A stretch of DNA of 64,000 nucleotides, taken from NCBI GenBank assembly GCA_000442015.1, contig KE561047.1, positions 1 to 64,000 on the forward strand, read 5' to 3'. The notes under the pieces are model-generated. The model was not told where the DNA came from. It searched no databases and was given only the letters and a program-made list of their open reading frames with translations. Of the stretch, positions 46,587-56,279 are shown in pieces. The translations under genes were made by a program, and so were the position numbers. Within the stretch, counting starts at the first letter, position 1. The number at the start of each line of letters is the position of its first letter. Source of the stretch: Rozella allomycis CSF55 (taxonomy: Eukaryota > Rozellomycota).

Positions 46587-47286
46587 ATGCTTGCGAAAAC
46601 CCTCACCTTCCTAAAAATGAATCCTACATTAAGACGTTATGTATCTATTACCGGCAGATCTTCCTTGACTACCTACCATAATCAAATGAAGCATAATATT
46701 TCGTACCATGCGAATGTAGTGGACGAACTTACAGAAACATGGGTTAATCGCTTCCATGAAAGCAATAAATTGCCGTTTTACTTTCCACCAAAGGTCACCG
46801 GATCCTTAGCTGTATTTCCCATACACATTCAAAGACCAAAGATCATCAAAGAATCTATTACTCCGGCAAGTACAAGACACACCAATTGATAACGGACAAA
46901 AAAGGAAGTATTATTTGGTATTCTGGTCCACATGTTGGCAGGCGACATGATGCCATATTGTTGCGACACTTCCATCCACATTTAGATAAAAAGAAAGACG
47001 TTTTAGATGATAAAGCTTACGTAGGAGCCGAAATCCGCCATTTGGCTGTTTAGCGCCTTTTAAGAAGCCGCAAAACGGAATTCAGATTAAAGAACAAAAG
47101 GATTTTAATTTGATTCATAGACACTTTAGGATTCGTGTTGAGCATGGTATCGGATATTTGAAGAGGTTTCGTGTGTTGAGTGCCAGGTATAGTGGAAGAA
47201 TTCATAGTCAGTTTTTGCGAGATATTGTCAACGTTTGTATTCATTTGACAACCTTGCATACCAGCAGCTTGCCTCTATACAATTAA
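46587..47286 (+). mobile_element. DDE transposase fragment (IS5/PIF-Harbinger superfamily), decayed
   Basis: From about 46815 the plus strand encodes transposase blocks: HIQRPK, then in a second frame DHQRIYYSGKYKTHQLITDK and GPHVGRRHDAIL, then DDKAYVGAEIRHL (second catalytic Asp), then after a stop and frame change RIRVEHGIGYLKRFRVLSAR (catalytic Glu region) and FLRDIVNVCIHLTTL. The YYSGKxKxH and RVEHxxGxLKR signatures belong to the DDE_4-type cut-and-paste transposases. At least two frame changes and one stop make it inactive. The preceding frame from 46587 (MLAKTLTFLKMNPTLRRYVS...) reads into the first block and may be the host or element N-terminus. A palindromic repeat lies 20 nt downstream. 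Confidence 0.75.
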
Positions 47287-47306
47287 CATAAATAAATTGA
47301 TAATTA

Positions 47307-47471
47307 AAACTTTACCGAAAATAGCGATATTAATAACATTTAGCGCGGTAAAAACGAAATACGCAATTATCGATACTACAAACTAGCCCAAAATTGTGGT
47401 ATCAATAATTGCTTATGTTAGCGCTTTTATCGCGCTAAATGACATTAATATCGCTATTTGTGGTAAAGTTT
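47307..47471. repeat. Palindromic MITE-like element
   Basis: A roughly 165-nt imperfect inverted repeat. The left arm opens AAACTTTACCGAAAATAGCG and the right arm, read on the other strand, opens AAACTTTACCACAAATAGCG; matching continues through CATTTAGCGCG to a short central spacer near ACTAGCCC. Such non-coding foldback units are typical of MITEs mobilised by DDE transposases; one such transposase fragment ends 20 nt upstream. Confidence 0.8.
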
Positions 47472-47532
47472 ATCGTAGGAAGTACAAATCTATTCTAGTC
47501 ACAGTTACAGCATATGCGCAACTACCGCCCAA

Positions 47533-47652
47533 ATGAGTTCCCGTTTACTAACATTGACTAAATTTGTTCCTCGTGCAAAGCATCATGCCACTGCTAGCGT
47601 CTACCATCGCCAAATATTTGCTGTAACGCCCCTGAAAAATGTCTATCAGTGA
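47533..47652 (+). CDS. Short frame with mitochondrial-presequence-like composition
   Basis: A 39-codon frame begins MSSRLLTLTKFVPRAKHHAT and ends TPLKNVYQ. It is rich in Arg, Ser, Leu and Thr with no acidic residues, like a mitochondrial presequence, and may be the first exon of a truncated gene. No downstream exon was found before the next transposon fragment. Confidence 0.25.
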   Translation: MSSRLLTLTKFVPRAKHHATASVYHRQIFAVTPLKNVYQ

Positions 47653-47774
47653 TAACCATATCTACAGTACGTTAAATAAATTAACACCGCCGTAGTGGAA
47701 ATAGGATATTCATAATTTGAAGCCCCGCGATTGCATAACGGCAGAAATAACGGATACACACACAACAAAACGGA

Positions 47775-48083
47775 TTAATCTGACGCACGACATTGGATGT
47801 TTGCAAAACCTTCGCATTTGTATGGGAAGATAAAACGAAACCCCCTACACCTGAAATGTTTTTTGAAATCTCTCATGATGCTTTCCCACTGTGTGTTTGT
47901 TGCTGGTACTTTTAACCAATCAACATGCGACACAGCAAGGCATTCATAAACTTTTGTATTGCGCCTAATGCCATTGTGTGGCCCATACAAAAATAATTTC
48001 GCACTAGACATTGATTTGTGACAGCAACATGATCTCAAATGAACTCCTATTACCCCGCAATCTTTCAACAAACGAACTTTCAA
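47775..48083 (-). mobile_element. HARBI1-like transposase N-terminal fragment
   Basis: A 102-codon minus-strand frame contains SHVDWLKVPATNTQWESIMR and DFKKHFRCRGF. The VPxTxxxWxxIxxDFxxxF pattern is found just before the first catalytic Asp in PIF/Harbinger (HARBI1) transposases. The expected C-x-G-A-x-D-G block is not seen intact after it (FPYKCEGFANIQC), so it is a remnant. It is on the opposite strand to the fragment at 46815-47286. Confidence 0.5.
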
Positions 48084-48284
48084 AATATTCTACATAACTT
48101 TGTCGGTTGTAGATAATGCCAAGGGGTTATTCGCGAAGAAAATTTGCGTTTTGGGAGCACGAGCCACGATATGACCTTCCGTACAATGTTGCAGTCGCTA
48201 AAATTGCAAAAGCAATACTGAAAGTTAATAAAATAGCAAGAATCTTTAATATTTTTTTAATTTTAGAAATGGAGCTCAAAAAAC

Positions 48285-48362
48285 AAAAAAGTCGATAATT
48301 GTAAAAAAAGTAGGAAATTTGTTTTTACGAAATTACCTACCTTTTTCTATCGACTTTTTAGT
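48285..48362. repeat. Near-perfect short hairpin repeat
   Basis: AAAAAGTCGATAATTG ... AGTAGGAAATT is mirrored by AATTACCTACC ... CTATCGACTTTTT around a small GTTTTTACG loop, giving two arms of about 34 nt. A foldback transposon relic or a transcribed hairpin are both possible. It follows a 60-codon frame (48116-48298, MPRGYSRRKFAFWEHEPRYD) of unknown origin. Confidence 0.65.
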
Positions 48363-48839
48363 TGAGATTTGCTCTATGTAAAAAACGACCCTAGATAAAT
48401 TTAAAAAGTTCCATTATGGAACACAAAATTTTAGGTTCAAAACGGCAACAATGGACAAAAGAAGTAGACCTACTTCCAGTGACAATTTAAAATGAATGCT
48501 TTAAAGTTTAAACCATAGGCTCATACTATTTCTTCAATATTAAGCACAGTCCAAAATGTTTGCATTACACAGGCAGCACTATCCACTAATCACTATTCGA
48601 ATCACATATAATATTTTTTTGATTCTCATTNCGATGCTTTGCAAATTCAGGGGGACTACCGGTGGCTAGATAAACATGGGCAACGGGATCAAAACCAGCG
48701 ACCTTATATATACAGGCCACGTGTCGTTCAAGGCTAGAAGAACGACTTAATTCTTGTATTATGTAAGGTAAAGAAAGAGATGTTTAAGAAAGATAGGAAA
48801 GATAAGTACGATGAGAATGTTATATTTATTTAGATTATN

Positions 48840-50062
48840 GATTTGATGTGCGCTCAATAAAGAATGAAGAGATTACGTCTTTTATAGCGTATAAAGTGCC
48901 ACGACTCTTGAAAGATGGGCCTGATGTGATATTTTTCTTGTTTTCCGTTACGGACTTTACTANATGTCCTTTTGCTCGGCTACCGTGGATCAGGAAAAAC
49001 AACCATAGTTAATGTTTTGCATGACTTGTTTAATTTAATGCAATACGACAAAATGACAATAAGGACTAGAAATCCACTCCTGGGTACTGTCACTAGATAT
49101 NTGCAATGAAAACTTTAATTCCATGCGCTTCGATCAATATATTGGAGGTCGTATATGCCACTTGTGAACGTATTGATTATATCTTGCGATCCGTNATTCT
49201 TGATGCAATGAAAGCTTAAATTCCATGCGCTTCGATGTATTCAATATATTCGAGGTCGTATATGCCACTTGTGAACGTATTGATTATATCTTGCGATCCG
49301 TTGTGTTCAATCGCCTCCCATATAATGCAAAACTGGAAAACAATACATTCGCCAGTGTGCTAAACGCTCAAAGTGCTCGTCTCCAAAGGAAAGGGCCGGT
49401 CTACAAAACTGACATTACGATGGTCGAAAACCCGTCTTTAACATGTGCAAGGATATAAGGAGAATATGGAAGCTTACAATTTCCTGGCATTTCTATTGAG
49501 GGAGAGAGCAAGGGAAGTGGATGGACAGCAGCAGTTGAAGAAGGATTAAAATCAACGTATCGTTCAAGATATCGAAGGGTAGCATCCAANTCTTTGACTA
49601 CTAACGAAAGATTAAAGAAATTTTTTATTGTTTTAACACGTGCTGATTCTGTTAGAATGACAGATGAGGAAGAACAATTGCTAATTGAACAATTTAAGAN
49701 CCTACAAAACTGACATTACGATGGTCGAAACCCCGTCTTTAACATGTGCAAGGATATAAGGAGAATACGGAAGCTTACAATTTCCTGACATTTCTATTAA
49801 GGGAGAGAGCAAGGGAAGTGAATGGACAGCAGCAGTTGAAGAAAGATTAAAATCAACGTATCGTTCAAGATATCGAAGGGTACTGGTAGCATCCAAAATA
49901 CTTGTGGGGATGTTATTCTTAATATTTTCAAAGATGGAACATGTGTCAAGCATCAATGGCATTGTTTACTCGTCGATTGGTTGTGGAATTCTTGGCATGA
50001 TGGTAATTTTAATTCTTAAATTTTCAAAGGGCAATAAAGGGGCTGTTGGGATTAGATTGTGA
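48840..50062 (+). pseudogene. Scrambled pieces of an AIG1/GIMAP-like GTPase with membrane tail
   Basis: Between single-n joins the plus strand carries separate parts of one kind of protein: FIAYKVPRLLKDGPDVIFFL with FSVTDFT (48840-48962), the P-loop VLLLGYRGSGKTTIVNVLHD (48964-49100), a G4-type segment KKFFIVLTRADSVRMTDEEE (49602-49699), and a membrane hairpin tail ILVGMLFLIFSKMEHVSSIN with YSSIGCGILGMMVILILKFS (49890-50062, ending GNKGAVGIRL). P-loop, pDvIxFLfSVxxFT and LTRxDS are the AIG1-family pattern and tail-anchored members are common. The pieces are out of order and partly duplicated, so this is a mis-assembled gene family, a pseudogene cluster, or both. Confidence 0.5.
49102..49895 (+). 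repeat. Duplicated segments at single-n joins
   Basis: A unit of about 90 nt (ttccatgcgcttcgat ... atcttgcgatccgt) occurs at 49111-49194 and again at 49212-49300. A second unit of about 190 nt (ctacaaaactgacattac ... cgttcaagatatcgaaggg) occurs at 49401-49580 and 49703-49880 with scattered differences. The differences argue that at least the second pair are real paralogous copies, not only overlapping contig ends. Confidence 0.7.
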
Positions 50063-50138
50063 TTTTATCATTCCTATTTATGTTTTGTGAATTCCCATTT
50101 AGCGGCTGGAGCAGAAGTTCAGAACAGAGATCATCATT

Positions 50139-50240
50139 CCCCCGCACCACTAAAGTCATTCCCCCGCACCACCAAAAAAATGTCATTTGCCCGCACCACC
50201 CAGTAAAACCAGGAATTTTGTCATTTGCCCGCACCCCTTC
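50139..50240. repeat. Short tandem motif CCGCACCAC, inverted copy at 51500
   Basis: The motif TCATT(C/T)(C/G)CCCGCACCAC-like is repeated four times in 100 nt. On the other strand the same motif (GTGGTGCGGGGAAATGA) appears twice at 51502-51541. The two clusters face each other across a partial kinesin-2 copy. Function unknown; they could be ends of a repeat element. Confidence 0.6.
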
Positions 50241-50462
50241 AGAAACTCATACAAAAGTCGCAGTTGAAAAATATGATAAATATAGCTGCTGTTGAGAATA
50301 TACATAATAATACATTTATTCATATAAATATTTAATATCTTCCTGCGTACAAATTTAGTCCTGTTTTCTGTCTTCTTTGTCATGAGAAAGTAGCCTTTTT
50401 CTTGAGTTCTTTATGGTTTAAGAACTTAAAAAGTGAAGAAACTATAAGTCCTAGAAGAACCN

Positions 50463-51403
50463 AATTTCCTAAACACTTTGGCATTCTGATCGTTCGCAGC
50501 ATGGCATCAGAACTTTAAAAGAAATACTGTTGAACCATTGAATGCATAAAGCCCATTTGTCTTCTTGAAGCGAATTATAATGCTCCTCTAATTGCATCTG
50601 CGTCTCCATTTGCTGCTGGAGCCTATTCTCCAACTCTCTCTGGTTTCTCATCTTGTTTTGCAGTTCGGCTTCAATAAGCGCCTTTTCTTTTTCACTAGCG
50701 TGATCGTATATTCCTTCGCCTCCTACAAGCAATTGGTTCTCTAGCTCCTTTAGCTTTTGATCCAGTCTTTCCTTTTCTTCCTTTTCTCTTTCCAATTCTT
50801 TTCTTTTATTTTCCATCTCTATCTTCACTACATTATCTTGTTGCGATTCCGTTGTTTCCGGCAAGTTTTCTTCATGTAAATCTTCTTCGTCGGAAATTGT
50901 GTCCTCGTGTGGAATCACATCTTGATTTACTTCATTAACATTCATTCCTTTCTCTCCCTTTGCCTTCTTTTCTTCAATCATCTTTTTTAATCGTTGAATT
51001 TCTTCTTGATATTCTCTTAACAATGCATCTTTAGGATCCTCATTAATCTTGGGTTTGTTCTTTATGCTCTTTGCTCTATTCGCGTATCTCAGACTACTCA
51101 ATGTCTCTTCATAATTANAACACTCTTCCCATCAACTAGCGCGGAAATACAGTTGCCCAGTGCGGACAATGACAGGTTTATTTTAGTAGCCTCCTTCAGC
51201 CTCTCTCCAGTTGCCCCAGTTTTTGATTGTCTTTCGCTACCTGCCATATCAACCAAATGTAGCTTTCCAGCTTTAATCAAAGTATTCCCATTAACATGAG
51301 TTTCAGAAGACTCAACTGTTATGGTGGAATGATCGTGACAAATGCTCATTCTGATTCATGTTCGTTGCACCAACTATTCTATTCTTTTGACCAACATTCA
51401 TCA
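50463..51403 (-). pseudogene. Partial kinesin-2 (KIF3/OSM-3 type) copy: late motor, neck and stalk
   Basis: Reading 5' to 3' on the minus strand: [60 protein letters not shown] and ALVDGKS, then after the n at 51118 [40 protein letters not shown], an acidic stretch and a stalk coiled coil. AGSERQ is switch II and NLSLSALGN the alpha-4 region. The neck [25 protein letters not shown] is the signature of kinesin-2, the anterograde motor of intraflagellar transport. The segment between GKS and SSLRY (HIPYRDSKLTRLLQ...) is missing at the join, so this copy is incomplete as assembled. It ends at an n (50462) before a proper C-terminus. Confidence 0.8.
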
Positions 51404-51627
51404 NTTTCTGTCACGTTTGTTAAATGCAAGCTATGTTGCTTCGATAAGTAATCGGCGAGTGATACGATGTCTAATTAACGCATAAATTTGACAAGTCCTT
51501 GAGGTGGTGCGGGGAAATGACCAAAGTGGCGCGGGGAAATGATCTAACAGAACAAATTGCAAGAAGAAATCAAGATTTCTCTGACGTTAGCAAGAAAATG
51601 AGGTTTACGCTTCCCATTCAAGGCGCN

Positions 51628-52394
51628 CTTTCTCGTTGTATATTCCTAAGTATGAAGCACGGACAAGAAATCGCTTACACAGCGAGTCATTTATATTCGA
51701 GAATATCTGAGAAAACGAGTTTGGTATTATTCCGCCCAATTCAGGAACAATGAAGATCACGCACTCCTTCCATGGTAAAAATTTTCCTGTTCCAGTCTTT
51801 GCTTACTAGGCAAATATAGTCCCATTNCACTCAACTGTTATGGTGAAAATGGAGTGTGATCGCGACGAATGCTCATTCATGTTCGTTGCACCAACTATTC
51901 TATTCTTTTGACCAACATTCATCAATTGTTCCATCTCTTGAATACTCTTGACAACAAAATTAGATAAATCTTTCACATACACACCAGTTTCAGGATGTTC
52001 TTTTAGTTCCAACCCTTTAGGTGTTTTGCTCAATAAATCCCTCACTTCCTCGTTGTATATTTCTAAATATGAAGCGCGGACAAGAAATTGCTTATTCGGN
52101 ATTTATAATATCAGACACACAGTGTATCAATACTATGAGTTTACATGTTCACGAGAACTGTGATTTTTGAGAAATATTCTAAGTAGAAAGATATTTTTAG
52201 ACTATAAGNTATCGATTGTTACATTTTTTGAATACTCTTTACAACAAAATTAGATAATCTTTCACATACACACCGGTTTTAGGATATTTTTTAGTTCCAA
52301 CGCTTTAGGTGTTTTGCTCAATAAATCACTGACTTCCTCGTTGTATATTTCTAAATATGAAGCACGGACAAGACAAAAAATCGCTTACTCGGCG
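51628..52394 (-). pseudogene. Further kinesin-2 motor fragments between single-n joins
   Basis: At least three short pieces repeat the same part of the kinesin-2 motor with differences: 51628-51826 ([20 protein letters not shown]), 51828-52099 ([57 protein letters not shown]) and 52210-52394 (a degraded version of the same stretch). None is a complete exon set. Divergence among them shows more than one genomic copy exists; the single n at each border shows the assembler could not resolve them. Confidence 0.7.
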
Positions 52395-52395
52395 N

Positions 52396-53100
52396 CGTGG
52401 TAAACCATAATTCTGATGTGAATTGACTGCCTCTGTCACTAACAATGTTTTTTGGTATTCCATGAAATTTAATGATACCATTAATCAATAATTTAACGAC
52501 TTCGTCTGTTTTGCATTCTTTTGTTACTGGAAATAGATGAATCATTNTTCTGAATCAGGTAAATCAATGATAAAATCCATAGATATAGATTCCCAGGGCT
52601 TGTAAGGTATTTCTAGCGGTTGTAACAATCCATATGGTTTATGTTTGTCACTTTTCTCAGTTAGACAAGATTTGCATTCTATTATATATTGTTGAATATC
52701 TTTAAACATATGTGGCCACCAATACTTTTTTGCAATTTGATTATATGTCTTCTGTACTCCTGGATGGCCTGATAATGGATAATTGTGAAANGTCTGTACT
52801 CCTGGATGTCCTGATAATGGATGATTGTGAAATTGAAATAGAATATCATTTCGACACAACTTGGGAATATATATTCGATTGTTAAACCACAATAAATTAT
52901 TCATCGTTTTAAATTTGTTATTTGTTTCATTTTTCTTTTGTATACAGAATGTATCTGATGTTGTTGCATTTTGTAGCTTGCATAACGATAACAAAGTTTT
53001 ATATTTAATTAAGCATTTTTCGATGTTCGTTTTAGCATGTTCTTTCGTATTATTTGCAACAGGATGTCGCAAACCTTTCATCCGATTCCTTTGCGCGGGC
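52396..53100 (-). mobile_element. Ty3/gypsy LTR retrotransposon fossil, integrase part
   Basis: Minus-strand frames match the integrase of Ty3/gypsy (Metaviridae) elements: the H2C2 zinc-binding region (HNHPLSGHPGVQKTY, KKYWWPHM, ECKSCLTEKSDK) followed by integrase-core sequence (SMDFIIDLPDS, GIIKFHGIPKNIVSDRGSQF). It is a broken, partial copy with several interruptions and assembly joins; no LTRs, gag, protease or reverse transcriptase were found nearby. The frames are still well preserved, suggesting a fairly recent decay. Confidence 0.85.
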
Positions 53101-53414
53101 GACCGATGAGACGATTTCTTTGAAGTGCGATTCGACGATGACGTGCAGTTATTGCAGCAGACTGAGGGAGGGGACGGACCGATCGAGCCGGATTTTCGTT
53201 GTGATTGGTACCAGAAGAATTATCTTGTTTGCATTTCGGTGGCTTGAATTTCCGTTTGATTGCGAGGCATTCATTTCATTTTTATTTTGAGTTGAAGTAT
53301 TTTCCCATGTGCCATTGTCTCTCCTACGATAACCTAAACATTTTTCATATATTAGACTTACTGCATGATTAATTTCAATATAAAAATTTGGAGGCGCAGT
53401 TTTTCTATTTTCAT
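53101..53414. other. Spacer between retroelement remains
   Basis: A 90-codon minus-strand frame (53149-53418) rich in Asn and Ser has no recognised domain and may be part of either neighbouring element. Nothing else is evident. Confidence 0.35.
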
Positions 53415-55270
53415 TCAAAATTGATCAATTGCACATAAACCCCTGTCCGAAGAAAGATTGGTCACGTGCGGATAGAATTCTTTGAGATACGAATAAGCAC
53501 CAGGGCAAGATACAACATGTTCACGCGATAGCATTTGATTACATTGTTTACAAGATTGATGACGAGCAATATTGCCACAACACCAACGAAGGATAGTCTG
53601 TCTCATTTTAGGGTCAACGTATATATTTGGTCTTAACAAATGATGATGGCCCTCACTTGCTTTTGTCTCAATGGATTCGGATATAGTTGAAGGATAGAAA
53701 GGTTCAATAGAATCAATATGTTTGGCCTTGAGTCTGTCTTTACAGTACATTTGCGTGATACAAGATGGTTCGCGTTTGAGAGTATTGAATACATGATTTA
53801 ACTTTTTAGCCCCCGGCCATAATAGATTCTGACTTACTATGGGTTCAATCAAGGAAGTTTTGTTTCGATCTGATAAGCCACTCCACCACAATCTGACATC
53901 TGGACTTGTCTTGTTTGTAGAATTATGCAATTTTTCTGCGAACCTGATAGAGATAGTTGCGTTCCTAGCCTTAATGAATTCGATGAGTAATAAATTGTGG
54001 AGTGCTTTTATCCGTAGACTATCCTTCTAAGAATAACATTTTGGGCTTTTTGTAACACATAACGTGCAGCTATCGGGATCATACTTAAACTCAGACCGTA
54101 TTATAGTTGTGGGCGCATAAAAGTTTTATAGACATTTACACTTGCAGATATTGGCCAGTCGGATCCATTAAATCCACACGTACTTAACATACATGCAGTT
54201 CTCTTAGCTTTCTCAGACCTTGCCTTTACAAGAGACATCCAGTCGATTCCGAAGGCATTGAATGGCATTCCTAAATAGTCAGCAGTATCTATGCGGGACG
54301 GGGGTTCATTGTATAATTTTAGATTTACTTTGTTACGAAAGATATAAACAAAACACACTTGTCAGGAGCAAATCTCATTCCTACGCGCAAGCTCCATTCC
54401 TCACAAATTTTCAACAAAGTAATTGCATCTTGAACATTTTTACAATGAATATTTCCATCATCGGCAAAGAACAGACAGTTAGTTCCATAGCCTCCGGTAT
54501 TGAGCTTTGGAGTATCTTCTTTCATTAGTTCTTCAATAAGCTCATTGATAAAGAAATTAAATAGAATTGGATTTAATGAAGAGCCTTGTAAAAGGCCCCT
54601 TTTGTTCTCTAACGGATGCGACATTTTTCTATTTATAAACTAATTTTGATGAAATATAGTCAAACACGGCCTTAAGTATTTCAATTACTGCATTTGGAAT
54701 TTGGAATTTGACTTTGAGTCGTTTCCATAAAAGTCTTCTATCTACAAGGTCATAAGCAGCTTTGAAGTCCAAAAAGATTTTTATAATAGAGCCATTGTTT
54801 CGAATTATTTCACTCAAGCTAAATATAGAATGCATAGTAGATCTATTCGGTCTGAACCCGCCTTGGAAGGGTTACGGCAAGGTGCAATAAAGGTAGCAGT
54901 CATCGCTCATAGAGACGACGCGAGACGCATGTGAGTGCTATTGGTCTATAATTCTTGATTTCCTTGTCGGATCCTTTCTTTTTATAAGTGGAAACGATTA
55001 ATGCCTGTTTCCATTCTGCCGGGATACACTTAGTATTTGAAATACATGAAAATAGAAAATGAAGAGCTTTAGCAACTGGTTCACCACCATAGTAGTAGAC
55101 TTCGGCCATTAGACCAACCGCCCCAGCTGCCTTACCCAGTGCCATAGATCTGATGTTTGCAAGAATAGTAAGTTAGTTCATCAATATTAAATACCGACTC
55201 ATTTACATCGCCCTCAATATTTGTTTCATTGTTTACATTATTATATTGATGCTGTTCTTCTAGTATCCTA
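53415..55270 (-). mobile_element. Non-LTR retrotransposon (LINE) with reverse transcriptase, inactive
   Basis: Reading down the minus strand: MALGKAAGAVGLMAEVYYYG, AEWKQALIVSTYKKKGSDKE and IKNYRPIALTCVS (RT entry motifs), KIFLDFKAAYDLVDRRLLWK (motif A), NKRGLLQGSSLNPILFNFFI (motif B), NCLFFADDGNIHC (motif C with the FADD catalytic pair), RFAPDKC, then a tail with TILRWCCGNIARHQSCKQCN, a CCHC-like C-x2-C...H-x4-C cluster typical of LINE C-termini. The frame is interrupted near 54900, 54627, 54360 and 54050, so the copy is dead. Poly-A tail and target-site duplications could not be identified. The upstream part (55150-55270) continues as ESVFNIDEL. Clade not determined. Confidence 0.8.
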
Positions 55271-55408
55271 TTGCATCCCTCCCTATCAGGCTCGCTCAAG
55301 ACTTTTCACATACTATTTTCAATATTTTCACCTCCCTCATCACTCAAAATATTGTGTTGATTAATAGAAATAGATGGATTAATAGAAACACCACTCTGTG
55401 TATGATTN

Positions 55409-55591
55409 ATTACATCTAGGCTTGCTTCATTTACATTCAATATTTTATCCCCTTTGCTTTCTTTTCTTCAATCATCATTTTCTATTTTTTGAATTTCTTC
55501 TTGATATTCTCTTAAAAATGCATCTTTAGGATCCTCATTAATGTTGGGTTTGTTCTTTATGCTCTTTGCCCTATTCGCGTATCTTAGACTA
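55409..55591 (-). pseudogene. Kinesin-2 neck/stalk fragment
   Basis: Bounded by n at 55408 and 55592, this minus-strand piece reads [20 protein letters not shown] with [14 protein letters not shown] and then runs out of frame. It is a diverged duplicate of 50990-51090 (N for K, F for L substitutions), confirming at least two genomic copies of the kinesin-2 neck. Confidence 0.75.
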
Positions 55592-55592
55592 N

Positions 55593-56279
55593 AAAAAGTG
55601 ATGCGGTATATATTGAATAAAAGATTTATTAATAAACAATTTCATAATCTGGGTACGAAATGTACTTGAATTGAAATCTGATCTATATATTCTAGAATCT
55701 ACAAATGAAAATTCTATTATTCCAACAATTTCAATTTCTCATCTATTTTCTAACGGCGAAGGCTCATGTGAAGCGGACAATGTAAGTGAAAGTGGAAATA
55801 AAATGTATGTTGTTGAATCTTTGTTGTTTTCTAATAGAATAGTGAATTCCTTAAAGACATGGCTCGAAAAAGAAAAACAATCATTCAAAATACTTATGAA
55901 AATACATTGCAAATCATCGACGAAATTCCAATTGACAAATTTATAAAATTCAAAAAGACTTTTTCAAATACTCACAAGGAATTTAAAGATTAAGTTAAAT
56001 CTAAAATGCCCATCCATTCAGGGTTGATTCTATTAAACATTCTGCATTCCAGGAAATAAATTTCAAGGAATTGGAAGATTCCAAAGATTACAAAGAAATC
56101 GATGTCGATGAATTGGATGAAGAGTCCCACTTGACTGCTATTATTCAATCGTTTACATTCATTAAAAGAATGTGAAAATACCCTTGCATCATTTAAAAAG
56201 CAAAAGAGATCAAAATTTGATTCTACATCTTTCTCAAAGTGTGAAATTTATTGGCCAACTCGAAGCTCTGAATGGGATT
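55593..56279 (+). other. Region of short, uncertain frames
   Basis: A 91-codon frame from 55671 (ESTNENSIIPTISISHLFSN) overlaps a 44-codon frame starting at 55859 (MARKRKTIIQNTYENTLQII, DEIPIDKFIKFKKTFSNTHK). A further charged segment near 56050-56130 reads FKELEDSKDYKEIDVDELDE. They may be exons of one gene or the 5' part of the retroelement that follows; no family recognised. Confidence 0.3.

Noticed and set aside
53839-54030. A plus-strand frame over the LINE tail.
   Set aside because: Antisense to the minus-strand C-terminal zinc-knuckle region of the LINE.
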